A stretch of 64,000 nt of DNA from Nonlabens sp. Hel1_33_55 (GCF_900101765.1 NZ_LT627735.1:2008501-2072500); one strand, 5' to 3'. Counted from the first letter of the stretch, positions 23,846-34,297 are shown. Translations and numbers: made by a program. The notes: generated by a model from the sequence alone, not told the origin.

Positions 23846-26800
23846 CTTTCTTCTCTTCAAATTCATCCACATGATCCTGTTCTTTGGCAATGCTGGTCAC
23901 AGATCGCTTGCTCACTTTCTCACCGGTACGCAGCCAGTGAATCCATACTTTGCTATTGTTACCAAAGCTGAGGAATAACGGTAATAAAAGTAATGTCAAT
24001 ACGGTAGCAATCCCAATTCCATAGGAGATGGAAATCGCCATAGGTTTTAAGAATTGTGCTTGCCTGCTCTTTTCCAACAACAGTGGTGCGAGTCCTGCAA
24101 CCGTTGTTAAGGATGTTAAAAATATAGCTCTGAAACGGCTTTTCCCTGCCTCAAATAAAGCGTCGTCAAACTTCATTCCATCTGCTATGAGAGAATTGAA
24201 TTTACCAATCAATACGAGTCCATCATTTACCATGATTCCTATCAACGCAATGATGCCCAGCATACTTAATATATTTACTGGAAAACCATGAATCCAGTGT
24301 CCCCAAGCGACGGCGACAAAGCTAAAAGGAATCAATAAAATCAACATGATAGGCTGCGTCCCACTACGGAAGGTGAAAGCAATGACAAAGTAAATGATAA
24401 GCAAAACCAAAGGGAAAATGAAACTGGCGCTGCTTGAGATTTTTTCTGCCTCACGAGCTTGTCCACTTAGGTAATTGGGCGATATGGTAGGATATTTCTT
24501 TTGTAACTCTGGAATGATATTGTCTTGAATATCAGTCAGTATATCTGTGGCGCTTTCATTTGGATCTTTGAGGTCTGCACTTATCAAGATTTCACGCCTT
24601 CCTTCCAAGTGGTTAATGACTACGTCACCACGTTCAATGGTGTAGTCTGCAATATCACGCAATGGAACACGATCACCATTAGGTGTCTGGATACGCAACT
24701 CATCCATATCCTTGATACTATTTCTATTGTCGCGTTCGTAACGTACCCATACTCTTATTTCATCCTGACCTCGCTGGAATCGCTGTGCTTCCTGTCCAAA
24801 AAAGGCAGCGCGCACCTGTGACATCACCGCTCTAGAAGTTAGACCCAACGCATAAGCGTTATCATTCAGCTCCAGTTTTATTTCTTTTATTCCTGCTGGA
24901 TCATTATCCTCAATATCTTTAAGTAGTGAGTTTTGGCTGAGGATCTCTTTGAAATCTTCTGTGGCCGCTTTTAGTTCCTCAATATTATTACTCAATAGTG
25001 AAACAGAAACCGGACTACCTCCAAAATTTCCGCCAGACCCAAAGTTCAACGTTTCGGCTCCAGGGATAACACCTACTAATTCTCGCAAACGATTGGCCAC
25101 TATGGGCGACTTCAAATCCTCTGGTCGTGTTTCTCCCGGTAACAGGTTAATCGATAAGCTAGCCGATGAAGACGACGTTTGAGCTTTTATAATATTCTCA
25201 AAAAGCATGACGGAATCACCATATTCCTCATCAGTCAAATATTCATCAGTCAACTCTTTATTGACGATTTGTGCTTTCTCCTGAATGGAACCAATAATAC
25301 TGTCTGTGATAGATTCTGCCGTACCGTTGGGCATTTCCAACGTGACTGAAACCTGATCACTTGAAATTTGCGGAAACAACGTAACACCTATCACGCCACC
25401 GCCTACAGAACCAATGGTCAAAAGAAGTGCCGCTACGAAAAACGAAAAGGTTAGGAATTGGTTTTTTAATGTGAACCTCAACGCTGGAGCGTAAGCTTTA
25501 TCACGCATCCAGTTCATAGCCTTATCACCATATTCATTGACAACGCGCATTTTTTGAAATGCTTTGGAAATTCCTGTTTTAGGTTTGTCAGATTTAGTTT
25601 GCAGCGCTTTGGAATGCGCCAGGTGAGCCGGTAATATGATCAATGCTTCTACTAAAGAAACCAACAGCGTCAAAATCACAATAACAGAAACCTCACTAAA
25701 AAACTCTCCTATCCTGCCGTCCAGAAATAAGAATGTGGAGAATGCTAAAATGGTTGTAATGATCGCACTCAAAATAGGCGGGATCACCTCCATAGTCCCG
25801 TCGATCGCTGCGGTTACTGGATCCTTTCCATCTTCATAATGCTGATAAATATTTTCAGCAATTACGATACCGTCATCTACCAGGATACCAATTACAATGA
25901 TCATCCCAAATAACGATAGCACATTGATAGTAACATCAAACTGTCCCGCAAAAATGAACATCCCAAGAAATGCAATAGGTAATCCAAATGCTACCCAAAA
26001 AGCCAATCTTGTATTCAAGAAAACAGATAAAAACAATAAAACCAACAACATACCAATCACGGCATTTTCGGTCAGCAAAGCTGTACGCTGATTGAGGGTA
26101 ATTGAGCGATCGCTCACCACATTAAGTTGCACGTTAGTGAATCGCTGGTTATACTCTTCTATATATTCCTTTACCTTATCTGCACTGCCTATTAAATCTT
26201 CTGCATTGGTACTCGTGACGGTCATGTTTACCGCACGCTCATTATCAAAGTAAGAGGCGTTGGGTGATTCTGCAAATCTATCCCGAACCGTGGCAACGTC
26301 TTTTAAGAAAATAGTGGTACCGTCAGCTCTGGTTCTTACAGGAATGAAGTTCAATTCATCACCATAATAAGAGCGATTATTTGCTCTAATAAGATATTCC
26401 TCAACATCAGTTTTGATGTTACCACCTGTAGTTAGAATGTTAGAGCTTGCGACGGCATCTGCTACTTCTTGAAAAGTGACGTTATAACCCAACAAGGTAT
26501 TCTCGTTGACGGCAATTTCTATCTCTTCCGCAGGATAACCAGTGATTTCAATTTGGGAAATACCGTCAATCCCTCGCAAATCATTCTCCACATCTCGAGC
26601 CAGTTGCTTTAGTGTTGCTAGAGGTACATTTTTTCCACTTAATGCAAATGTAATTGTAGGTCTAGACTCTTCTCTTTTAGCAACTACTAAGGGCTCCATT
26701 CCTACTGGATAGGATGGCACACGATCTACAGCGTTTTTAACTTCCAGCAACATGAAGTCAATATTGTAACCTTTGATAATCTCGACTGTAATTGTTCCAG

Positions 26801-27065
26801 CGTTTTCCCTAGAAGCAGATGTTACTCTATCAATACCTTCAATACCCTTAAGGTTATCTTCAATCTTAAGTACAACGCCTTCTTCAATTTCCTGAGGTGC
26901 TGCTCCAGGATAAGTAACATTGATCGTGATGATTTTAGAATCAACCAGCGGGAAGAATGAAGATTTCAAAGAAAGCATTCCTAAAACCCCAAATATTATA
27001 AAAGCAAAAATCACCACGTTGACAGCAACATGATGTTTTATGAAATAAGCAATAACAGTTCTCAT
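23838..27065 (-). CDS. RND-family efflux transporter (AcrB/HAE-1 type)
   Basis: A 1075-residue inner-membrane proton-driven pump. It has an N-terminal transmembrane helix (about 13-33), two large periplasmic loops with the SSFFPLVDSKIITINVTYPGA opening, and twelve predicted helices. The paired aspartates of the proton relay in helix 4 are present (D397-D398 in IGILVDDGIVIAEN). The second half repeats the pattern (GIMVNDGLVLIGKF). It begins with an ATGA overlap on the membrane-fusion gene and ends overlapping the TolC-family gene, so the three make one tripartite pump. No sequence feature that I can read identifies the substrate. Confidence 0.95.
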   Translation of the reverse strand: MRTVIAYFIKHHVAVNVVIFAFIIFGVLGMLSLKSSFFPLVDSKIITINVTYPGAAPQEIEEGVVLKIEDNLKGIEGIDRVTSASRENAGTITVEIIKGYNIDFMLLEVKNAVDRVPSYPVGMEPLVVAKREESRPTITFALSGKNVPLATLKQLARDVENDLRGIDGISQIEITGYPAEEIEIAVNENTLLGYNVTFQEVADAVASSNILTTGGNIKTDVEEYLIRANNRSYYGDELNFIPVRTRADGTTIFLKDVATVRDRFAESPNASYFDNERAVNMTVTSTNAEDLIGSADKVKEYIEEYNQRFTNVQLNVVSDRSITLNQRTALLTENAVIGMLLVLLFLSVFLNTRLAFWVAFGLPIAFLGMFIFAGQFDVTINVLSLFGMIIVIGILVDDGIVIAENIYQHYEDGKDPVTAAIDGTMEVIPPILSAIITTILAFSTFLFLDGRIGEFFSEVSVIVILTLLVSLVEALIILPAHLAHSKALQTKSDKPKTGISKAFQKMRVVNEYGDKAMNWMRDKAYAPALRFTLKNQFLTFSFFVAALLLTIGSVGGGVIGVTLFPQISSDQVSVTLEMPNGTAESITDSIIGSIQEKAQIVNKELTDEYLTDEEYGDSVMLFENIIKAQTSSSSASLSINLLPGETRPEDLKSPIVANRLRELVGVIPGAETLNFGSGGNFGGSPVSVSLLSNNIEELKAATEDFKEILSQNSLLKDIEDNDPAGIKEIKLELNDNAYALGLTSRAVMSQVRAAFFGQEAQRFQRGQDEIRVWVRYERDNRNSIKDMDELRIQTPNGDRVPLRDIADYTIERGDVVINHLEGRREILISADLKDPNESATDILTDIQDNIIPELQKKYPTISPNYLSGQAREAEKISSSASFIFPLVLLIIYFVIAFTFRSGTQPIMLILLIPFSFVAVAWGHWIHGFPVNILSMLGIIALIGIMVNDGLVLIGKFNSLIADGMKFDDALFEAGKSRFRAIFLTSLTTVAGLAPLLLEKSRQAQFLKPMAISISYGIGIATVLTLLLLPLFLSFGNNSKVWIHWLRTGEKVSKRSVTSIAKEQDHVDEFEEKKDE

Positions 27066-28231
27066 GAAGCGGCATCTTCTTTAGAAGCCGTTGCAGCAGT
27101 TTCTTTGGCTTGGTCTTCTTTGGCCTGCTCCTCGGTTTTGACGATCATTCCTTCGTATGCTCCAGATATGGCTTGCGAGATAATGACTGTATCATTTTCA
27201 AGTCCTTTTAGCACAACGGTGTTATCTGAAAAGTAAACCGGATTCACATCCATCAGCTCTAGTTTATTATCGCGTACCACAAAAATCTGATTCCCATTTT
27301 GAAGAAGACTGCGATCTAGTTCCACCGCATCATTGATATTCTGTGCATCTAGGTTAGCTGTCAAATACATGCCTTCTTTCAAATCCTTGTTTTTAACCTC
27401 TATGACTACTGTAATAGTCTGGGAAGCCTGATCTACCTTTCCATTGACCCGAGTGACCTCACCTTGATACGTTTTGCTTCCAGAGATATTTTTCAATGCT
27501 ACTTTTTCACCTATCTCTAATAAGTCAGCAAATTCTGCACTGATGGAAACCTGCATTTCATAGGTACCTGTTTGAATAAATTCACCCAGTTGCTGGCCGC
27601 TACGCACCAGTGTTCCTTCCGTAACCATAGCGTCAGTAAGCACGCCAGCAAACGGTGCCGTGATGCGGTATTTGATTAAGCGGTTTTCTAAATTCTTGAG
27701 ATTATAAAAAGTGGTATAAATATTCCTTCCAGTGACAAAATATTTTTCTCTATCACTGACTGGTTCTGGCAGTGCTGGTGTGGTCGTGTTTGTATTCCAG
27801 TTATCAAGATAATCTTGCCATTGCTGATAAGATTCTGGATAGTCCAGACGCAAATCAGGCATGATCGCTGTAATCTCGTTATTCAATGTAGCCCTAGAAC
27901 TCCTAACCTGCGAGTAAAATTCGGTATTATCAATAGAGATCAACGTCTCTCCAGCCCTATATTCCTGACCGGTTCTAAACAGTTTTCCCGAAGTACGGAA
28001 CACACCACTAACCTCTGCATATAGTTCCACACGTCGCTTTGCTTGTAGATTACCATTAGCGGGAATCACTATGGGAATAGTAGCATTCTGGATGGTGTCT
28101 GTGCTAACAATCTTGACCTCTTTTTTGACTTGTGGCTTTGGAGCGGTTTTGCTGTCATATAGAAGTTTTGCTCCAATTGCCGCGCCTCCAATGATAACGA
28201 CAGCAAGAATTATAAGAATGATCCTACGCAT
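27062..28231 (-). CDS. RND periplasmic membrane-fusion protein (HlyD/AcrA family)
   Basis: A 389-residue adaptor joining the RND pump to the TolC-type channel. It has an N-terminal membrane anchor (about 3-25), an N-terminal barrel-sandwich half (VIPANGNLQAKRRVELYAEVSG), a shortened helical hairpin region, the second lipoyl half (RITAPFAGVLTDAMVTEGTLVRSG), a beta-barrel (VSISAEFADLLEIGEKV), and a membrane-proximal domain. The C-terminus is a charged Ala/Lys/Glu tail. It is the first gene of the efflux operon. Confidence 0.92.
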   Translation of the reverse strand: MRRIILIILAVVIIGGAAIGAKLLYDSKTAPKPQVKKEVKIVSTDTIQNATIPIVIPANGNLQAKRRVELYAEVSGVFRTSGKLFRTGQEYRAGETLISIDNTEFYSQVRSSRATLNNEITAIMPDLRLDYPESYQQWQDYLDNWNTNTTTPALPEPVSDREKYFVTGRNIYTTFYNLKNLENRLIKYRITAPFAGVLTDAMVTEGTLVRSGQQLGEFIQTGTYEMQVSISAEFADLLEIGEKVALKNISGSKTYQGEVTRVNGKVDQASQTITVVIEVKNKDLKEGMYLTANLDAQNINDAVELDRSLLQNGNQIFVVRDNKLELMDVNPVYFSDNTVVLKGLENDTVIISQAISGAYEGMIVKTEEQAKEDQAKETAATASKEDAAS

Positions 28232-28335
28232 GAATTTTATAAGCTAAAATGACACTAAGAATCGCAAAACTAGGTTACGACTACAGGTCACGTGTTAATT
28301 AAACCTTAAAGATGTTGGTACAACTATTACTCGTA

Positions 28336-30264
28336 TTAGTCCAGCGCATCGATTTCTTCAGAGACAACTTCCCATTTTTTCATCCATTCATCCAGCGCTT
28401 TTTTCTTTGCTTTATACCTCTCAAAGAAGGTAGGATCTGCGGACGTTTTATCATAGTCTGCAGCTAGTTCAGCATCCATCTTTGTGATTTCCCGTTCCAT
28501 CTTATTGATTTCAGATTCGGCATTGGAAAGACGGTTGTTGAGTGATTTTATCTTTTTTTGTTGCTCATAAGATGGCTTGCTGTCGGTATTTTCTCGCTTT
28601 CGCGAAAGCGAACTATCCTTAACCTTAGTGCTTTTCTCAATCTCTCTCATGTCACGAGCCTTGCGCTGTTCCAGGTAATAATTAATATCACCAAGAAAGG
28701 TATGCAGTTTATGATCGCGGAATTCATAGACCAGATCTGTCAATCCTTGCAGAAATTCACGATCGTGAGAAACCACTATAAGCGTTCCCTCAAATTTTAC
28801 CAGTGCTTGCTTTAATACATTCTTTGACTGAATGTCAAGGTGGTTGGTAGGCTCATCCATGATCAAAACGTTGAATGGCTGTAACAACAGTTTACACAAG
28901 GCCAGCCTGTTGCGCTCACCACCACTCAATACCTTCACCTTTTTTTCCACTTCATCACCACGGAAAAGGAAAGAACCCAGCATGTCGCGCACCTTTACTC
29001 TATTGCTATCGTCTGCAGCGTCAATCATGGTGTCCAGCACCGTTTTTTCACCATCAAGATACTCGGCTTGATTCTGGGCGAAATATCCTAACTGAACGTT
29101 GTGTCCTAGATTGACTTCACCTTTGTAGTCTTTGATGTCGCCTACAATAATTTTGGCAAGGGTTGATTTTCCCATACCATTCTGTCCCACAAATGCGAGC
29201 CTAGTGCCACGCTCCACCATCAGGTCGATGTTGCGCAGGACATTTTTATCGGCATAGGATTTTTGGATCTGATCTAACTCTAGGACGATTTTACCAGGTT
29301 GGATTGATTGCGAGAAGTTGATATTCATCGCAGCATTATCCACTTGATCCACTTCTACCACATCCATACGGTTGAGCTTCTTAACGAGCGATTGCGCCAT
29401 GGTGGCTTTGCTGGCTTTGGCTTTGAACTTTTCTATAAGTTTCTCTGTGCGCTCAATTTCCTTTTGCTGATTTTTTGCGGTGGCAGCTTGTTGCTCGCGC
29501 AGCTCTGCACGCAGTTCTAGGAATTTGGTGTATGGTTTAGGGTAATCATAAATACGTCCCAAGCTTATCTCAATGGTACGGTTTGTCACGTTGTCAAGAA
29601 ACATCTTATCGTGACTAACGATTACAACGGCACCTGGATAGGTTTGGAGAAATTGTTCCAGCCAAAGAATAGAGTCAATATCTAAGTGGTTGGTAGGTTC
29701 ATCGAGCAACAATATATCGTGCTTTTCCAACAGGAGTTTTGCCAGCTCGATTCTCATGCGCCATCCACCAGAAAGCTCATCAGTGAGTTTGTCAAATTGC
29801 TCTGGTTTAAACGCAAGACCTTTTAAAATCTTCTCGGTTTCCCCTTTGTACTGGTAACCTCCAATGATCTCATATTCATGTGTCAAATCACCTATATCCT
29901 GAATCAACTGCATGTAGCTGTCAGACTCATAATCAGTTCTTGTAGCTAACTGATGATTGATTTCTTCCATTTGGGTTTCTATGGATCTCGCTTTCGCGAA
30001 AGCGGTATACGCCTCTTCCAGCACCGTTCTACCCATTTCAAAATCAATATCCTGTCGCAGGAAGCCTATGCTCACTTCTTTTTCAATCGCGAGGGAACCT
30101 TGATCTGCCGGAATGTCTCCCGCAATAACCTTGAGCATGGTAGATTTACCGGCACCGTTTTTACCAATCAAACCCACGCGGTTGCCCGCATTGAGCCTAA
30201 AGGTTATCTCTTCAAAGAGTGGTTCACCGCCAAAGCTGACGTGCAAATCATGGATGTTAAGCAT
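28336..30264 (-). CDS. ABC-F family ATPase (Uup/YheS-like)
   Basis: A soluble, ribosome-associated ATPase of 642 residues with two ABC domains and no membrane segment. The first has Walker A GKNGAGKST, signature LSGGW and Walker B LLLDEPTNHLD; the second has GQNGMGKST, LSGGE and LIMDEPTNHLD. A charged linker with LIEKFKAKASKATMAQS separates them, and a coiled-coil C-terminal extension follows. ABC-F proteins act on the ribosomal E site in translation control or antibiotic protection; which applies is not readable here. I prefer the Met at 30264 (MLNIHDLHVSFGG) over an upstream Met at 30309, because family members begin there. Confidence 0.92.
   Translation of the reverse strand: MLNIHDLHVSFGGEPLFEEITFRLNAGNRVGLIGKNGAGKSTMLKVIAGDIPADQGSLAIEKEVSIGFLRQDIDFEMGRTVLEEAYTAFAKARSIETQMEEINHQLATRTDYESDSYMQLIQDIGDLTHEYEIIGGYQYKGETEKILKGLAFKPEQFDKLTDELSGGWRMRIELAKLLLEKHDILLLDEPTNHLDIDSILWLEQFLQTYPGAVVIVSHDKMFLDNVTNRTIEISLGRIYDYPKPYTKFLELRAELREQQAATAKNQQKEIERTEKLIEKFKAKASKATMAQSLVKKLNRMDVVEVDQVDNAAMNINFSQSIQPGKIVLELDQIQKSYADKNVLRNIDLMVERGTRLAFVGQNGMGKSTLAKIIVGDIKDYKGEVNLGHNVQLGYFAQNQAEYLDGEKTVLDTMIDAADDSNRVKVRDMLGSFLFRGDEVEKKVKVLSGGERNRLALCKLLLQPFNVLIMDEPTNHLDIQSKNVLKQALVKFEGTLIVVSHDREFLQGLTDLVYEFRDHKLHTFLGDINYYLEQRKARDMREIEKSTKVKDSSLSRKRENTDSKPSYEQQKKIKSLNNRLSNAESEINKMEREITKMDAELAADYDKTSADPTFFERYKAKKKALDEWMKKWEVVSEEIDALD
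28595..28610. repeat. 16-bp palindrome, copy 4 (perfect)
   Basis: Inside the ABC-F gene in the C-terminal linker, read in a different frame as Ser-Leu-Ser-Arg-Lys-Arg. Confidence 0.95.
29989..30004. repeat. 16-bp palindrome, copy 5 (perfect)
   Basis: Second copy in the ABC-F gene, read as Ala-Phe-Ala-Lys-Ala in the first ABC domain. Confidence 0.95.
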
Positions 30265-30321
30265 AGCAAATTTGTATCTTTGCAAAGATGCAGCTATCCC
30301 AATAAACACTAAAGCTTTCCC

Positions 30322-30702
30322 ATGCTAAAAGGCACAAAAATCTACAGTATTTTCACAGGTACATGTCCTGTTTGTCAACAGGAATCCATGTACACCAGTA
30401 GCAACATGTATAACCCAAAAAAAACACAGGAAATGCACGAACGCTGCTCTCATTGTGGTACTAAATATAAGATCGAGCCTAGCTTTTTTTACGGCTCCAT
30501 GTATGTGAGCTATGGTGTAGGTGTTGCGATAGCTGTAGCAACGTTTGTTATTACCTACTTTTTATTCAACCTGCAACCTCTGGCCATATTTTTTGTGATC
30601 ATGGCGGTTATGATTCTTGGATTACCTATTATCATCAGGCTATCCCGAAATATATGGATCAATATTTTTATGGATTACGATCCAGAAAAGGCTAAGAAAT
30701 AG
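30322..30702 (+). CDS. DUF983 membrane protein with zinc-ribbon-like Cys pairs
   Basis: A 126-residue protein. Two CxxC pairs (CPVC near 15-18, CSHCGTKY near 42-45) form a probable zinc ribbon on the cytoplasmic side, followed by two hydrophobic helices (about 60-80 and 84-104) and a basic tail. This matches the DUF983 family of unknown function. It is divergent from the ABC-F gene, with 57 bases between starts. A TATCTTTG sequence at 30275-30282 fits the Bacteroidota -7 element, but no TTG lies at the right distance. Confidence 0.85.
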   Translation: MLKGTKIYSIFTGTCPVCQQESMYTSSNMYNPKKTQEMHERCSHCGTKYKIEPSFFYGSMYVSYGVGVAIAVATFVITYFLFNLQPLAIFFVIMAVMILGLPIIIRLSRNIWINIFMDYDPEKAKK

Positions 30703-30743
30703 CTGTAAGCTAAAGCCGCAAAATTTGAGTTAGAGCTTTGCTT

Positions 30744-31784
30744 CTAATTATCAAATCTTGCGATATCCATTTCCTTAGGCAGTTGGTGGCCATTATAGAT
30801 AGATTCTAATAATTGCTGCGATGCCCATGGCGCGATAAGCGAGGCGCGACTTCCCATTCCGTTGAATACATAAAGGTTTTTATAATCTTTATTTGATCCC
30901 AAAAAAGGTCGTCTATCTATTGTGGTAGGACGAATTCCGCTTTTGTGATCGACAATCTCGTATGGAAGCTTTAAGAAGGTTTCCAGCTTTGAAATTAAAA
31001 ATTCTCGGGCTTCATCGCTTGGTTCTGCTGATGTGTATTCGCGTTCGTAAGTAGCGCCAACCCAAAAGAGATCTTCTCTATAAGGCATCAGAAAGACTGA
31101 GGACTTTATAATCTGCTCCAGCTTCAATCCTGGACATTTTATAATGAGGATTTCGCCTTTATTACCTTGCAACGGTAACTGATGGAACCATGGATTGTTT
31201 CTTAATCCGTTGCCTTCTGCAAAAATGATGGCCTTTGCATCTATTCCATTGTAACTAACGTGATCATTGGTAATATCTAGTTTTTCATAGTCCAGAGATG
31301 CTTTAATAAACTCATTCCTATCTTGAAAAAACTTTATAGAATCACTTAGATAGGCCATCGTATTGAGCCAACCTGTATGCTTAACGATACCATAGCCGTT
31401 ACCAGCCTCAATTCCTGAAATAGATGTGTCTGAAGGCTCTGTAATCATCAAGTTAGCTAGATCATCCCTATTTGACTTTCTAATCCATGTAGAGCGTTCT
31501 TTTTGATCATGCAAACGGCGCCATACAGGAACCATTTCAAGTACGCTACTCTTTAAGTAATTCTCAACCTCTTTATAGAATGGAAATATAAAATCCAGCT
31601 GCTCCTGAGCTTTCCAAATAGGACTGAACCTTTTTAAAACCACCGGATTGAATACTCCAGCCGCTACGTGGCTTGAGGATTGCTTCTCATCTGCTATCCA
31701 ATGAATTGATTTTCCCTGTAAAAACCATTGCCATGCCAGCGTAGCACCAGATATTCCACCACCAACAATTATCACATCTTTCAT
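30744..31784 (-). CDS. FAD-dependent oxidoreductase (DAO family)
   Basis: A 346-residue flavoprotein of the D-amino-acid oxidase / glycine oxidase fold. The N-terminus is a classic dinucleotide-binding motif, MKDVIIVGGGISGATLAWQW. The C-terminal FAD-contacting part includes GIRPTTIDRRPFLG and YVFNGMGSRASLIAPW. It resembles ThiO and the oxidase half of MnmC, but the substrate pocket cannot be judged by eye. It lies alone on the minus strand, downstream of the gldN terminator, convergent with the DUF983 gene. Confidence 0.85.
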   Translation of the reverse strand: MKDVIIVGGGISGATLAWQWFLQGKSIHWIADEKQSSSHVAAGVFNPVVLKRFSPIWKAQEQLDFIFPFYKEVENYLKSSVLEMVPVWRRLHDQKERSTWIRKSNRDDLANLMITEPSDTSISGIEAGNGYGIVKHTGWLNTMAYLSDSIKFFQDRNEFIKASLDYEKLDITNDHVSYNGIDAKAIIFAEGNGLRNNPWFHQLPLQGNKGEILIIKCPGLKLEQIIKSSVFLMPYREDLFWVGATYEREYTSAEPSDEAREFLISKLETFLKLPYEIVDHKSGIRPTTIDRRPFLGSNKDYKNLYVFNGMGSRASLIAPWASQQLLESIYNGHQLPKEMDIARFDN

Positions 31785-31811
31785 AGGCCCAAAAATACTG
31801 AGTTCAAGGCA

Positions 31812-31838
31812 TAAAAAAAGCCTTGCAATGCAAGGCTT
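31812..31838 (-). terminator. Terminator of the gldKLMN operon
   Basis: Stem AAGCCTTGCA / TGCAAGGCTT followed by a T-run on the minus strand, 20 bases after the gldN stop. Confidence 0.9.
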
Positions 31839-31857
31839 AAATTATACTTTATAGTTC

Positions 31858-32736
31858 TTAATAATTCCACATATCCAATTCAAAGTTTCTAATCGTCTCT
31901 TTAAGTCGATCTGATTCCAGCAATTGCATCATAGAATTATTAGTGATGTAGCTTTCAACTTCTCTATCACCTTGGACATTATCAATTTTATAAATCGTAG
32001 CATTGAAATGTCTGGAATTCAACAAGTGGTCAAAGGTAAAAGGTCTAGCAGAATTTCGTTCATTAAAGACTTTAGCCTCATGTAAAATATCCCTCATATC
32101 GGGATAGAATACCCAGAACAATTCCACACCTTGTGGATCATCTAGGAAGTTTACATCTGGAGTTACTGGCGCTAAAGCAATCATTCTATATTTCATTTCT
32201 GCTTGACGGCTATCAAAATACCATACACCACGTATGTGATATTGTGAAACCATGTTTGCATTGATGGTAGTCGTCGTAATGAATTCTGCTGGAACACTAC
32301 CAGTTTCATTGAATCGCTGTATACCAACGTCAGAGGTATCAACACGTTTCAAACTACTTCCTAAATCCTGGAAATTACGTTCCGTATTACCATAAGAATC
32401 TGCGTAAAGCTTTACTTTACCTTCTGCAGCTGCTTTAGTAATAACATGAAACAGCGATCTCCTCTCGCTTCCTACAAAATTAGTGTCCACTGGATAGTAT
32501 AATGGAAAGTTAACCTTCTCATCTAGATCGATTTTCTCCCAAACATTACGTTCCCATAAGATATCGCGATCTCCAACAAAGCCATAAGGTAAAGGCGTGT
32601 CATTATCGTTGATTACCTGCTCAAGAGTCTTCTCTCCTATCTCATCAAATGATTTAGCATTCAGAATGTTATTCTGAGCCTGAACCATTCCAACAGTTAG
32701 TAAGAATGCAATAAGGGCTACTAATTTGTTCATCAT
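31858..32736 (-). CDS. gldN: GldN, type IX secretion periplasmic ring protein
   Basis: A 292-residue periplasmic protein with a signal peptide (…TVGMVQAQ). The family traits are present: ERNVWEKIDLDEKVNFPLYYP, the block FVGSERRSLFHVITKA, and AEMKYRMIALAPVTPD … GVELFWVFYPDMRDIL. GldN (PorN in Porphyromonas) forms a large ring with the lipoprotein GldK under the outer membrane. It is the last gene of the four-gene operon, ten bases after gldM. Confidence 0.95.
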   Translation of the reverse strand: MMNKLVALIAFLLTVGMVQAQNNILNAKSFDEIGEKTLEQVINDNDTPLPYGFVGDRDILWERNVWEKIDLDEKVNFPLYYPVDTNFVGSERRSLFHVITKAAAEGKVKLYADSYGNTERNFQDLGSSLKRVDTSDVGIQRFNETGSVPAEFITTTTINANMVSQYHIRGVWYFDSRQAEMKYRMIALAPVTPDVNFLDDPQGVELFWVFYPDMRDILHEAKVFNERNSARPFTFDHLLNSRHFNATIYKIDNVQGDREVESYITNNSMMQLLESDRLKETIRNFELDMWNY

Positions 32737-32746
32737 AATATTGTTA

Positions 32747-34297
32747 TTAATCTGTCAATTCAATAGATACTGGTGTCGTCGCTTTAGTTCGCACTCCTGG
32801 AACCGTCGTTTTGATCTGTGCGATCTGTACGATAGAACCTTGTGGTGCACGTTGCAAGGCAGCTTGCGCAGCAGCATTCAATTTATTACCGGATACTTTA
32901 ATACCAGGTTGTCCTTGAACTTTAAAAATAAACTCGGTCACCTGTGGTGTCAAGTCAAAGTCAAAGTCTAAGAACGCAGCAGATACAGTAGATATTGCAA
33001 GGTTAGATCTGTTCTTGCGAACTCCATCAAATTCTCCACTTATTAATCCTGTTGGATTAGGAAGATCTTTGATACGGAATGTTTTGTTATCGCTAGCTGT
33101 AGTTCCATCTGGTAATTTTGCAGAAACATTAATGTTTACCGTTGCGCCACCAGCTGGCTTCATCATATAGCTTGATCCACCGCGAGAACTCAATCCCGCA
33201 GCACTCGCACTAACTTTACTTGGGTCAACACCTGCAAAGGATATCGTCATTGGGTTATCAACACCGCGATACACTACATTCATCTTATCTGCACTAATGG
33301 TTGCAGAGTTAGGCTTACCGATAACAGAGTATTTCTGATTGATAGGAATCGTTACCGTTTCACCATTTTCAACAAACTGCATCTCACCAGTAATTTCTTT
33401 ATCACCTACGGCGCCAGCACCAAAATTCAACATAACGCGTCCATTCTGAATCTGACTAGGAGGAATCTCAGAACCGTTTATAACAACCTTTGTAGGTTTC
33501 ATATTATCATCATAACGACCCAAAACCACTTCTCCAGTTACTGTCTCACCATTGAAGAAAGCTCCTTTTTCAAGGCTAACGATAGAACGATAGTTGTTCA
33601 TGGATGCGATCTCGATAAGTTCTCCTTGTAGCAATTGACCTAAAACATCTGCTTCAGCATTTTTGATGTCATTCTGCATTTGCGTAATCTTTGCCTTAGA
33701 AGCAATTAAAGGATATCCTTCAAAATTATAATTTAGATAACTGATCTTTTCACTATCTGGATCTGCTCGTTCTGATGGTACATCACTGGTATCAAATTTC
33801 TCATTGATTTCAGCTTTTAGGTCATCATAACCAGCATCTGGAAGTGCGGCGATCATGCTGGTACGATAATCATTCATTTGCTGGATGAAAATTTTACCAT
33901 CATCAGATAACCCGTCACCTTGAAAAAACTTGGTGTCTAGAAAATCAGTCTTATCCTGTGATTGATAGTCTCCTTGATTTTCTGGATCAACGGAAGCCAT
34001 CATTTCATCTTTCAAACCAGATAGGTAAGAATCAAAATCCTCACTTATTTGTGTCACCTGAGCAGCTGATTCTGCTGCTTCTTGGAATTGTTTGGGTTGC
34101 TCTGCTGCTTTTGCATTCAAAGCTGTAAACGAAGCCTCGTTTCTTAATTCTAAAGTGTTATTATTTTCTGCAACACTTTCTTCCATTAGTCCAAAAGCCG
34201 TTAAGACTTCCTTACTCATATTAAGGGCCAGCATCGCGATAAAAACCAGATACATTAGGTTAATCATCTTCTGCCTTGGGCCTTGTCCTCCTGCCAT
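32747..34297 (-). CDS. gldM: GldM, type IX secretion motor shaft
   Basis: A 516-residue inner-membrane protein. A short N-terminal cytoplasmic segment (MAGGQGPRQK) leads into one transmembrane helix (about 11-28, MINLMYLVFIAMLALNMS), followed by a long periplasmic part of helical then beta domains. The sequence matches PorM/GldM throughout, including SKEVLTAFGLMEESV after the helix. With GldL it makes the proton-driven rotary motor that powers secretion and gliding. Confidence 0.97.
   Translation of the reverse strand: MAGGQGPRQKMINLMYLVFIAMLALNMSKEVLTAFGLMEESVAENNNTLELRNEASFTALNAKAAEQPKQFQEAAESAAQVTQISEDFDSYLSGLKDEMMASVDPENQGDYQSQDKTDFLDTKFFQGDGLSDDGKIFIQQMNDYRTSMIAALPDAGYDDLKAEINEKFDTSDVPSERADPDSEKISYLNYNFEGYPLIASKAKITQMQNDIKNAEADVLGQLLQGELIEIASMNNYRSIVSLEKGAFFNGETVTGEVVLGRYDDNMKPTKVVINGSEIPPSQIQNGRVMLNFGAGAVGDKEITGEMQFVENGETVTIPINQKYSVIGKPNSATISADKMNVVYRGVDNPMTISFAGVDPSKVSASAAGLSSRGGSSYMMKPAGGATVNINVSAKLPDGTTASDNKTFRIKDLPNPTGLISGEFDGVRKNRSNLAISTVSAAFLDFDFDLTPQVTEFIFKVQGQPGIKVSGNKLNAAAQAALQRAPQGSIVQIAQIKTTVPGVRTKATTPVSIELTD

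Noticed and set aside
23838..28231. Assignment of the RND pump to a specific drug or metal
   Set aside because: No substrate-diagnostic residues are readable by eye, and no regulator gene is adjacent.
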